Positions 28,402 to 36,420 of a DNA stretch of 64,000 nt are shown here, one piece after another; positions within the stretch are counted from its first letter, which is position 1, and every line of letters begins with the position of its first letter. The stretch comes from Paradesertivirga mongoliensis (lineage in GTDB: Bacteria > Bacteroidota > Bacteroidia > Sphingobacteriales > Sphingobacteriaceae). The notes beneath the pieces were generated by a model. That model made no database searches. It was not told the origin of the DNA and saw only the letters and a list, made by a program, of their open reading frames with translations. The stretch is from NCBI RefSeq assembly GCF_024436395.1, contig NZ_JAFMZO010000003.1, forward strand, positions 434,001 to 498,000. The letters run 5' to 3'. The position numbers were made by a program, and so were the translations under genes.

Positions 28402-29514
28402 CTAAGCTTCCTGAGGCTGATAAGCCGGAGTTTTAAAAGTCGCTCCTACCGGATCTCCAAGATTCTTTATATGAGTCAAATGAGATACAAAGGCACTCAA
28501 CACTGTAGGATGCTCAATATATCTTACATTAAACTCTTTACAAGTTTCAATAACGAATTTATTTATCTGGGGATAATGGATATGGCTAATGCGTGGAAAT
28601 AAATGATGCTCCACCTGGAAGTTAAGTCCGCCAACAAACCATGAAACCAATTTACTCCGGGTTGCAAAGTTAGCTGTTGTTGTTACCTGATGAACCGCCC
28701 ATTCTTCTTCAATTTTATTCGTAGCCGGATGCGGTACAGGAAACTGTGTACCTTCTATCACGTGAGCCAGTTGAAAAACTATACTGATACTATAGCCGCA
28801 TACAAAGCCGGCGATAAGAAAACCTGCAATAGTTGGAAGAACACCTACCATAAGCATCGGTATAACTAAATACACGCTTACGTAAAACACTTTGGTACTC
28901 CAAAATATCAAATGCTCCTGAAAAGCCATTTTGCGGGGAGAATCTTTAGGCCCCATTTTTTGGGTAAAATACTTCTCAAAGTCCTGGAATAAGATCCAGG
29001 CCATATACGAAATGCCATAAAGAACCACCCAATAGAGATGCTGATACTTATGATAACCATGCTTTTCCTGTTCGGAATGCATACGCATAAACTTAATATC
29101 GATATCATGATCCATACCGTCTATATTGGTATAGGTGTGATGATTAATGTTATGTTTTTGTTTCCAGAAGTAAATGGTACCTCCCATAATATTGAGAGAA
29201 TAAGCGCCAAATGCATTAAGGATCTTATTTTTCGAGAAACTTCCGTGCCCGCCTTCGTGCATAATATTGAAACCAATAGCGGCAAAAGTGAGCCCCAAAA
29301 AACAACATAAAAGCACCGAAACCCAAACATTAGGTGTAAAAAACACCAGAGTTACGTACAGGCCTACCAATGAGGCAATTAAAAACAAGCTTTTAAAAAA
29401 CAATCTCCATCCGCCGGACACACACAAATTGTTAGAAATAAAATAGTTGTCAACCTTACTTTTTAATGTGTTATAAAATAGTGTGTTTTGACTGTTGAAA
29501 GAGACTTTGGTCAT
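28402..29514 (-). CDS. Membrane fatty acid desaturase (acyl-lipid/linoleoyl-CoA type)
   Basis: I place the start at the ATG at 29514 (MTKVSFNSQ); an earlier ATG adds 15 residues of unlikely sequence. The 370-residue membrane protein contains the three His boxes of front-end desaturases: HEGGHG, HNINHHTYTN and QVEHHLFPRISH, the last with the Gln that marks the delta-5/delta-6 group. There are four or so membrane helices. It should introduce a double bond into membrane fatty acids, using di-iron and an external electron donor, since no cytochrome b5 domain is fused. It stands alone, with a 188-bp gap to the next gene. Confidence 0.92.
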   Translation of the reverse strand: MTKVSFNSQNTLFYNTLKSKVDNYFISNNLCVSGGWRLFFKSLFLIASLVGLYVTLVFFTPNVWVSVLLCCFLGLTFAAIGFNIMHEGGHGSFSKNKILNAFGAYSLNIMGGTIYFWKQKHNINHHTYTNIDGMDHDIDIKFMRMHSEQEKHGYHKYQHLYWVVLYGISYMAWILFQDFEKYFTQKMGPKDSPRKMAFQEHLIFWSTKVFYVSVYLVIPMLMVGVLPTIAGFLIAGFVCGYSISIVFQLAHVIEGTQFPVPHPATNKIEEEWAVHQVTTTANFATRSKLVSWFVGGLNFQVEHHLFPRISHIHYPQINKFVIETCKEFNVRYIEHPTVLSAFVSHLTHIKNLGDPVGATFKTPAYQPQEA

Positions 29515-29703
29515 AATTTTAATTAGATACTTACTTAAACGTGAACGATCAGGAAACATTGCACCCAGAAAAATCGCTTTCCGTTATATACGACGAATCG
29601 TTTTATAAAGATTTAACGCCGCAAACACAATGATACTAAAAGATGGGGATTAAACTACTAATATGGCGGAAAAACCCTTCCTCCTGTTAACACAAAAAAC
29701 AAC

Positions 29704-30465
29704 TTAAGGTTCTATAACAAGCCCGTCGAATGCAAATTTAATTCCTGGCGGCAATTCTTCACTCACGTCTTCATGCCTACCCATGTTATGACTGATATGA
29801 GTCAGATAAGTTGTCTCAATTTCCATCTCCTGGGCAAAAGAGATAGCCTCCTCAAGGGTAAAATGAGATATATGTTTCTCTTTTTGTAAAGCATTGATCA
29901 CCAAAACCTTCGATCCCTTTATTTTTTCCCGTTCCTGCTCACCAATGGTTTTTGCGTCGGTGATATAGGTAAAATCATTAATCCGAAAGCCATACACAGG
30001 CAGCAAATAATGCATCACCTCGATCGGAATTATAGATACCCCCTCAACCTCGAACGGCGCGGACGATATTTCATTTAAATTTATTAGCGGCACTCCCGGA
30101 TATTTAAAATCTGCGAATGCATAATGAAACTCCCGTTCTAGTGTTTCGTGTACACGCTTATGGGCATACACATTCATAGCTTTTTTCTGGCGGTAGTTAA
30201 AAGCTCTGACATCGTCAAGCCCGGCTACATGGTCTTTATGTTCATGGGTTATGAAAATACCATCAAGCTGCTTTACCCTGGCTCTCAGCATCTGATATCG
30301 AAAATCCGGACCGGTATCAATCACAAAGGTTTTCCCATCCACTTCAATCAATACAGAAACCCTAAGGCGCGTATCGAAAGGCGATGTTGATGTACATACC
30401 TTACAATCGCAGGCAATTACTGGTATCCCCTGCGAGGTTCCTGTCCCTAAAAAAGTTACTTTCAC
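29704..30465 (-). CDS. MBL-fold metallohydrolase, PhnP/RNase Z-like
   Basis: A 253-residue cytoplasmic enzyme with the beta-lactamase fold. It begins FLGTGTSQGIPVIACDC, has the zinc motif THEHKDHVAGLDD near residue 77, and ends with a metal-ligand His in THISHNMGRHED. CDCKVC near the N-terminus, within this PhnP-like group, may hold a structural zinc. Relatives hydrolyse phosphodiesters, including cyclic nucleotides and phosphoribosyl cyclic phosphate. The substrate here is unknown; there are no phosphonate genes nearby. The start overlaps the preceding small gene by 4 bp. Confidence 0.85.
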   Translation of the reverse strand: MKVTFLGTGTSQGIPVIACDCKVCTSTSPFDTRLRVSVLIEVDGKTFVIDTGPDFRYQMLRARVKQLDGIFITHEHKDHVAGLDDVRAFNYRQKKAMNVYAHKRVHETLEREFHYAFADFKYPGVPLINLNEISSAPFEVEGVSIIPIEVMHYLLPVYGFRINDFTYITDAKTIGEQEREKIKGSKVLVINALQKEKHISHFTLEEAISFAQEMEIETTYLTHISHNMGRHEDVSEELPPGIKFAFDGLVIEP

Positions 30466-30737
30466 AGTTGCAGAGAGGTTTGTTTTAATACGTAAAGAAA
30501 CTGTTTCTGCTTTTCATCAAGCATATTTTCATCCGCCTGAATGTTTTGAATAAGTTCTGCCAGCGAATTGATCTTACTCTCGATATTTGAGAATTTATTT
30601 ACCACAACCACCTTGCTGCTCTCAAGAATACAGGCGCCAGTTTTAAAGCTGCCTTTCTCGTACCGAACTTTATACTCAAGGCTTTTGAGCAACTGCTCAA
30701 GTTTTTCTAAGGTATGTTGCGTATAAGACAGGGACAT
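30462..30737 (-). CDS. Small conserved-type protein upstream of the MBL hydrolase
   Basis: A 91-residue soluble protein starting MSLSYTQHTLEKLEQLL. It has an N-terminal helix, a beta hairpin (YEKGSFKTGACILESSKVVVVNKF) and a C-terminal helix (INSLAELIQNIQ). I recognise no named domain, but the layout looks like a small alpha-beta protein typical of Bacteroidota core genomes. It overlaps the MBL gene by 4 bp (ATGA-type), so the two are co-translated and may act together. Confidence 0.6.
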   Translation of the reverse strand: MSLSYTQHTLEKLEQLLKSLEYKVRYEKGSFKTGACILESSKVVVVNKFSNIESKINSLAELIQNIQADENMLDEKQKQFLYVLKQTSLQL

Positions 30738-30773
30738 ATTTAAAAAGTAAAAAGACTAACCAGCCCGAAATAT

Positions 30774-30798
30774 AAAAAAAGCGATGTGTTATCATCGC
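30774..30798 (-). terminator. Terminator after the LolA-like gene
   Basis: On the minus strand GCGATG-ataaca-CATCGC is a perfect 6-bp stem followed by seven T. It lies about 25 bp after the stop of the LolA-like gene and separates it from the two-gene MBL operon. Confidence 0.7.
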
Positions 30799-30823
30799 CT
30801 TTTACTTTTAATTTTTCTTTTTT

Positions 30824-31474
30824 TTAACGTAAATCTACCACCTCGACCCCCGGATACTTTTTCGCATCGAATGCAAAGATCGATTCCGGTATTTTTACGT
30901 TCGGTGTAAATGTTCTGATAAGATAAGTATAGCGATTACCATTCTTGTCGAAAATAACAGCGTTGCTTATTCGCTTGGTTATCTTATCGATATTGAGACG
31001 TACTTTAAAAAATGAGCGCTTAATATCTGTCGGAGTTAGATCGATTACATGTACCGACCGATTATTAACCCTCTTTTCGCCACTATAGAAATATTTAAAC
31101 CCCTTTTCGTACATGGTAAAGATTTGTGCGGGATTTAACGCATTCAAACTGTTGTCAACTTCACTTAGCTGAACCTCTCTATCTGCTTTCGAATACGTCC
31201 ACTGATTTTTACCGTCGCTTATCAGCTCCTGCGATTTCAACACCACCTTGTATTTATTACTCTTTGCTTTAGCGTAAAGTGTACCAGTTTGGGTATCTTT
31301 CAATTTAGCCTGGGGATTTTCCAGGGTAAAAGTAAAATCGGTTTTTATAACATCATAAGAGCGATATTTCTTACTTACTTCTGCCAAAATTGCTCTGGCT
31401 TTTGCATCAGTTTGGGCCATTACGCTCACTGCAAATCCAACCATTAACATGGCACTTATCACAAATCTTTTCAT
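30824..31474 (-). CDS. LolA-like outer-membrane lipoprotein carrier
   Basis: A 216-residue periplasmic protein with signal peptide ending VMAQ. The mature part has the LolA beta-sheet pattern: an initial helix (AILAEVSKKYRSYDVIKTDFT), then TLYAKAKSNKYKVVL, SDGKNQWTY and RIKTFTPN-like strands near the end. LolA ferries lipoproteins through the periplasm to the outer membrane. Bacteroidota genomes hold several such paralogues and this member could have a more specialised job. It follows ftsK by 20 bp, an association commonly seen in this phylum, so the two are likely one transcript. Confidence 0.83.
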   Translation of the reverse strand: MKRFVISAMLMVGFAVSVMAQTDAKARAILAEVSKKYRSYDVIKTDFTFTLENPQAKLKDTQTGTLYAKAKSNKYKVVLKSQELISDGKNQWTYSKADREVQLSEVDNSLNALNPAQIFTMYEKGFKYFYSGEKRVNNRSVHVIDLTPTDIKRSFFKVRLNIDKITKRISNAVIFDKNGNRYTYLIRTFTPNVKIPESIFAFDAKKYPGVEVVDLR

Positions 31475-31494
31475 CTTCTTCTAACTAAGTGTAA

Positions 31495-34047
31495 CTACTG
31501 TTTCTTGTTAAGGTTGTCCAGAAACTGTTCCAGCGCATAATCGTCGGGCAATAGAACTTCTCGTGCTTTACTTCCCTCAAACGGTCCAACAACTCCTGCA
31601 GCCTCTAACTGATCAATAAGGCGACCGGCCCTGTTATAACCAAGTTTCAGCTTTCGCTGGATGAGAGACGTGGAGCCCTGCTGATGCATAACAATCAGTC
31701 GTGCAGCATCTTCAAACAGCGAATCTCGGTCATCCGGATCGAAATCTTTGATGCTGCCACCTTCACCGTTTTCATCCACATATTCCGGCAACATCCAGGC
31801 CGATGAGTATCCTCTCTGATTTCCGATAAAATCTGAGATCCGCTCTACCTCCGGGGTGTCGACAAACGCACATTGAAGTCGTATCAAATCATTTCCGGTA
31901 GAAAACAGCATATCACCTCTTCCTATCAGCTGATCGGCCCCACCGGTATCTAAAATTGTTCTTGAGTCAATTTTTGATAATACGCGGAACGCTAATCTGG
32001 CCGGAAAGTTTGCCTTAATAGTTCCTGTGATGATATTTACAGACGGACGTTGTGTTGCAATTACAAGGTGAATACCCACCGCCCGGGCCAGCTGTGCCAA
32101 TCGTGCTATCGGTGTTTCTACCTCTTTTCCTGCTGTCATCATCAAATCTGCAAACTCATCTACAACCAATACTATAAATGGTAAGAACCTGTGACCCTCC
32201 TCAGGGTTTAATTTGCGATTGATAAATTTTGAATTATATTCTTTCAAATTTCGCACCTGCCCGTTTTTTAGCAGGTCATAACGCTGGTCCATTTCAATAC
32301 AAAGTGAGTTTAAAGTATTGATAACCTTCTTTGTATCGGTTATGATCGCATCTTCTTCGCCGGGAAGCTTTGCAAGAAAATGACGTTCGATTTTTCTGAA
32401 TAAAGTGAGCTCCACCTTTTTTGGATCTACCAGCACAAATTTCAGCTCAGACGGATGCTTTCTATAAAGCAGAGATGCAAGGATACAGTTTATCCCCACC
32501 GATTTTCCCTGACCAGTAGCACCTGCAACAAGCAAATGCGGCATTTTGGCTAAATCAGCGATAAAAACTTCATTCGAGATCGTTTTGCCCAATGCGATCG
32601 GCAAATCCATGGTGGTGTTCTGGAACTTATCTGTTGCCAGTACCGAACGCATAGAAACCATTTCAGGATGCTGATTGGGAACTTCAATTCCAATAGTTCC
32701 TTTTCCTGGCATTGGAGCAATGATTCTGATTCCCAAAGCAGCTAAACTTAAAGCAATATCGTCTTCAAGGTTCTTAATTTTTGAAATCCTAACACCCGGT
32801 GCAGGAATAATCTCATATAAAGTAACCGTGGGACCAATCGTTGCTTTTATTTTATCGATTTCGATATTGTAATGGTTCAGCGTCTCAACAATCTTATTTT
32901 TGTTGGCTTCCAGCTCATCAGTATTTACTGATATTTTATTGGAACCATAATTCTCTAAAAGCTCGAGGGTGGGATACTGATAAGAAGACAAATCAAGCTT
33001 TGGGTCGTACTGGCCGAATTGCTGAACCAGGTCATCTGCTTTCTTTTCATCTTCTGTTTTATTGATTGTTAACTCAGGCTCCGATCTTTGAACATTTAAA
33101 CTCAAACTTGCGGCCGCTGCCTCTGCGACCGGTGCCCTTGGGATAAGCACCTCTTGCTCAATATCGGTTTCCAGTTCAACAGGAGGAATTATCCGTTCCT
33201 GCTTCAGCTGGCTGGCTTGGGTTTTAGGTTCGGCTACCTGCTCCCGCCTGTTTAAAGGAAATTCAACCGGCTGTGTTCTGAAATCGTCTTCGATCTCAAT
33301 TTCTTCAGATTCATCCGGCACCACTGGGACGAAAGCCTCCTCTCGTTCCTCCTTCGAAGGCAGTTTGAAGTCAATATTATAGGCTACAATCAGCGCCGAC
33401 AGTCCCGCAAAAGCGAGTAAACCTGCAATACCCGTATTTCCAATTTGAGCCTGCAATAAGCGATTGGTCCAAAAACCAAACTCCCCTTCAAGGAAATGAG
33501 GAAAATCGGAAGTGAATGCATGGAAGAACGCTAAGGTAACAGAACCGAAAACGAGAAGAAAGAAAGAATATGCAAGTGTTTTTGTGATCGAAGCTACCCG
33601 GATCTTAAATAACAGGCGATATCCGATAATGAAAAAAACCGCTATAAAAATAAAGGAAGCTATCCCAAACCACTCATAAATAAATTGGTGAGAAAGTAAT
33701 GCACCGAATTTTCCGAGCCAGTTTTCTACCACCGGATTAACCACACCGGCTTTTTCGAGCTCTTCCGAATTTCTAAACAAGTTACTCCAGCCACCGTTCG
33801 AGTCAATTACATAGCTTTGATCTTCCTGCCAGGTGAATAGATAGGATGTGAACGCAACCAGAAAATAGATGGATAGGATCAAAAAAAACAGACCCGCTAT
33901 TTTTATAATTCTACCATCATCAAAATTGAACTTTGGCAATATTTCACTTCTCTCTTTCGCTGCTGTAACCCTCGCTTTAGCTGCTGATTTAGGCGGCAGC
34001 TCATCTTTAAAGCTATTGGTTCTAAATTGATTTCCTTTTACAGGCAT
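31495..34047 (-). CDS. ftsK: DNA translocase FtsK
   Basis: An 850-residue septal DNA pump. The N-terminal third holds four membrane helices (between about residues 45 and 225), then an acidic, low-complexity linker (about 230-345). The C-terminal motor has the FtsK alpha and beta domains, with Walker A GATGQGKS, Walker B LVVDEFADLMM and a final winged-helix gamma domain (LIQRKLKLGYNRAGRLIDQLE) that reads polarity sequences. It moves chromosome ends through the closing septum and helps resolve dimers. The linker is short compared with E. coli FtsK, which is normal in this phylum. It is divergent from the ankyrin gene. Confidence 0.95.
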   Translation of the reverse strand: MPVKGNQFRTNSFKDELPPKSAAKARVTAAKERSEILPKFNFDDGRIIKIAGLFFLILSIYFLVAFTSYLFTWQEDQSYVIDSNGGWSNLFRNSEELEKAGVVNPVVENWLGKFGALLSHQFIYEWFGIASFIFIAVFFIIGYRLLFKIRVASITKTLAYSFFLLVFGSVTLAFFHAFTSDFPHFLEGEFGFWTNRLLQAQIGNTGIAGLLAFAGLSALIVAYNIDFKLPSKEEREEAFVPVVPDESEEIEIEDDFRTQPVEFPLNRREQVAEPKTQASQLKQERIIPPVELETDIEQEVLIPRAPVAEAAAASLSLNVQRSEPELTINKTEDEKKADDLVQQFGQYDPKLDLSSYQYPTLELLENYGSNKISVNTDELEANKNKIVETLNHYNIEIDKIKATIGPTVTLYEIIPAPGVRISKIKNLEDDIALSLAALGIRIIAPMPGKGTIGIEVPNQHPEMVSMRSVLATDKFQNTTMDLPIALGKTISNEVFIADLAKMPHLLVAGATGQGKSVGINCILASLLYRKHPSELKFVLVDPKKVELTLFRKIERHFLAKLPGEEDAIITDTKKVINTLNSLCIEMDQRYDLLKNGQVRNLKEYNSKFINRKLNPEEGHRFLPFIVLVVDEFADLMMTAGKEVETPIARLAQLARAVGIHLVIATQRPSVNIITGTIKANFPARLAFRVLSKIDSRTILDTGGADQLIGRGDMLFSTGNDLIRLQCAFVDTPEVERISDFIGNQRGYSSAWMLPEYVDENGEGGSIKDFDPDDRDSLFEDAARLIVMHQQGSTSLIQRKLKLGYNRAGRLIDQLEAAGVVGPFEGSKAREVLLPDDYALEQFLDNLNKKQ

Positions 34048-34185
34048 TTATTTCTTGATGGTATTATCCCTGACAAATATAATGTATATCTCCTATCCGC
34101 ATCCACCTGGCATGCTAAAATTCTTCTAATAAGGGAAGATTGATTTCGTGGAAGAAATATAAATACTAATTTAGTGATATTAAAC

Positions 34186-34839
34186 ATGAACGAGGAAGAA
34201 TATTTAGTTGAAGAATACATCCAAACAGGCAATAACGCTGCATTGAAGGAATTATTGGGCCTGAAGCCTGCCCTTGCCCAGGGAAAGACCAGCTTAAATG
34301 TATCGCCCCTGCTTCTCTCCTGTTATTATAAAAAACCAGAAATTTCTGACACTATTTTAGGATTTGTGAAAAATCCCGATATCTATGAATCTGCTGCAGT
34401 AGGCAAGTTCGACAGCCTTGCCAATAACATTTACACAACGCCACACTTAATCAATACTTTTTCTGATGACGGCTTTACGCCCCTGGGGCTGGCTTGCTAT
34501 TTTGGTCATGAAGAGTCTGCAAGATATCTTCTGCTGAAAGGTGCCGAAGTAAATACGCCATCGCAAAATGGCTACAATGTTTACCCTATTCATTCGGCTG
34601 TGGCAGCCAACAATGCCGACATTACAAAAATCCTCCTGGAGGCAGGAGCTGACGTTAATGTAAAACAAGTGTCGGGCATTACCCCTCTGCATTCTGCAGC
34701 ACACCACGGAAACATAGAGCTGATCATTTTACTGCTTGAAGCCGGCGCGAGTGTTAACGCAAGGACTGAAGACGGAAAAACACCTTCGCAAATGGCGTCT
34801 TCTGCCGGCTTCAGTGAACTGGCAAAGATTTTATCCTGA
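34186..34839 (+). CDS. Ankyrin-repeat protein
   Basis: I start at the ATG at 34186 (MNEEEYLVEEY); a GTG 12 bp earlier is the only alternative. The 217-residue protein carries ankyrin repeats in its second half, for example DGFTPLGLACYFGHEESARYLL, NGYNVYPIHSAVAANNADITKILLEAG and SGITPLHSAAHHGNIELIILLLEAG. The first half is helical and less regular. There is no signal peptide, so it is cytoplasmic. Ankyrin arrays mediate protein contacts and the partner is unknown. It diverges from ftsK and abuts the convergent PspC gene with no gap. Confidence 0.85.
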   Translation: MNEEEYLVEEYIQTGNNAALKELLGLKPALAQGKTSLNVSPLLLSCYYKKPEISDTILGFVKNPDIYESAAVGKFDSLANNIYTTPHLINTFSDDGFTPLGLACYFGHEESARYLLLKGAEVNTPSQNGYNVYPIHSAVAANNADITKILLEAGADVNVKQVSGITPLHSAAHHGNIELIILLLEAGASVNARTEDGKTPSQMASSAGFSELAKILS

Positions 34840-35061
34840 CTAGAAATCCCAGATGGTAGTTCGGATTCGTTTTACGTAATTTTTGAATCCCAGAACAAAG
34901 GCAGCAAAGAAATAGAAGATTATAGGAAATCCTACCGATAAGACAGAAGTGTAAATAAAAAACAGTCTTATTTTAGAGGTCGACATTGCAAATCGTTCTC
35001 CAATATAAGTACAGACCCCAAACGACTGTTTTTCAAAATAGACTAGTATTTTCTGCAGCAT
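34840..35061 (-). CDS. PspC-domain membrane protein
   Basis: I chose the ATG at 35061 (MLQKILVYFEKQSF), which gives a compact 73-residue PspC protein; an upstream ATG would add 16 residues overlapping the preceding gene. The PspC pattern is clear: FGVCTYIGERFAMSTSKIRL then one long membrane helix and a basic tail. PspC proteins belong to envelope-stress responses, where they sense or regulate membrane damage. No PspA is near. It follows the DUF2851 gene by 5 bp and is probably co-transcribed with it. Confidence 0.8.
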   Translation of the reverse strand: MLQKILVYFEKQSFGVCTYIGERFAMSTSKIRLFFIYTSVLSVGFPIIFYFFAAFVLGFKNYVKRIRTTIWDF

Positions 35062-35066
35062 ATCAA

Positions 35067-36348
35067 TTAAGGGTTTACAATTTTTGTACCAACTGCACAA
35101 TTTAAGCATTTTTTTAAATCACAATAGCTTTTTTTCAAATGAAGCAGGGCTTGCGACCGGTCGGCGTTGCCCTTCTTTACACCGATCTCTACAAAACGCT
35201 TAGTGATCTGGTTCGATTCAAACGGGATTGTTTCGAGAAGGTTAACTGCTCTATCCCTTATATCTTCACTCCCCGTATACTTCCCATATGAAAACAAGCT
35301 GAGAGCCACAGAATTCAATAAAATATTATCGATAGAGGAATTCCCCAGTTGAACACTTACGCCCTCAGCGTCCTTCCCGAACCTGTAATGCGACTCCCAA
35401 TAAGATGAAACTGGCAGGTTTTCGAATAGAGCAAATATCCCCTTGGAGTTTTTGATTTCTAATACTTTAGAAAAAAGATGACTCGACTTAACAACAAGTG
35501 CTGAAAACTGGGCCAGACGTAAAGTAGGGAAATTCTGAGGGCGAAGCCTTAAAAACTTCCACAAATAACGGTCGACAGGCTTTAGATTATATTTAAGCCT
35601 CAAAAAAGTATATTCCTTACGAAGCTTTTCCTGAAAGTCGTCTTTTAGATCCTCTTCGAGAAACCCGGCCTGCCCAAACACCAGAGCCTCAATTTGCAAT
35701 GGGCTATTTTTTATGTTTGGCTAGAATTTGCTGAGGCAGAGAGCGAGCGAGCATTTCGAATGGAAGCGCATTCGTATTAAATCCGAAGTTTCGGGCGAGT
35801 GAAATATAAAATGCATCGTCCCAACTGCCCTTATACTCGTTTAAAATTTCTATAAACTGCTGCGACCGCTGTTCGAGTCGCTCTATAAGCATCCTGAGCA
35901 GCCAGCTTTCCAAATGCAGATCTTCGATCCTAGCAATTTGCTTTTCGCATGGAATCCAGTTGAGGTTCTGCATAAGAACCTGGTACTGATTTTCGATGTT
36001 GGGATAAATAAACTTCTTTAGCTCTAGTGTGGGAACGGCGGAACCGTCATTCCTGAGAACCTCTTTATCGTGCTGATAAACCACATGAAGAATTACGTTA
36101 TTGTAGGCACGGTCGCTTTGATGATGGTGACGATCCCAGTCTGAGGAGTTTATATGTATCTCGATATTTCCAACCCACTCGGTGCCCCCGATCCTCAACT
36201 TAGCATCCTGAAAATCCGGACCCGCATTCTTATTTAAAACACCGTTATAAATCAACTCTACCAACTGGCCATCGGTAGTTTTTAGTTCACGCTGGTCAAA
36301 CACTTTAAATTGCCACACGTAAAACAGGAAATCTTCATAGATAGGCAT
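35067..36348 (-). pseudogene. DUF2851 gene split by a one-base shift in a homopolymer
   Basis: The first part starts at 36348 (MPIYEDFLFYVWQF) and stops after LAKHKK at 35704. The second part continues in another frame as NSPLQIEALVFGQAGFLEED to the stop at 35067. Reading AAAAA instead of AAAAAA at 35707-35712 restores one protein of about 425 residues with the normal DUF2851 length. The family is restricted largely to Bacteroidota and has no assigned function; the N-terminal part has acidic, His and Asp residues (NAGPDFQDAK, GNIEIHINSSDWDRHHH) resembling a nuclease-like core. The shift may be real or a sequencing error in the homopolymer. Confidence 0.82.
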
Positions 36349-36420
36349 CCTTAAAAGTAGTAATTTATTGACTCAAAGGAAATAAATTATCCAGATGCAC
36401 TGCCACAAAATTATTGACGT

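Noticed and set aside
35690-35720. Programmed ribosomal frameshift in the DUF2851 gene
   Set aside because: The A-run could slip, but the needed shift is +1, there is no downstream hairpin or conserved stimulator visible, and an error or mutation is simpler.
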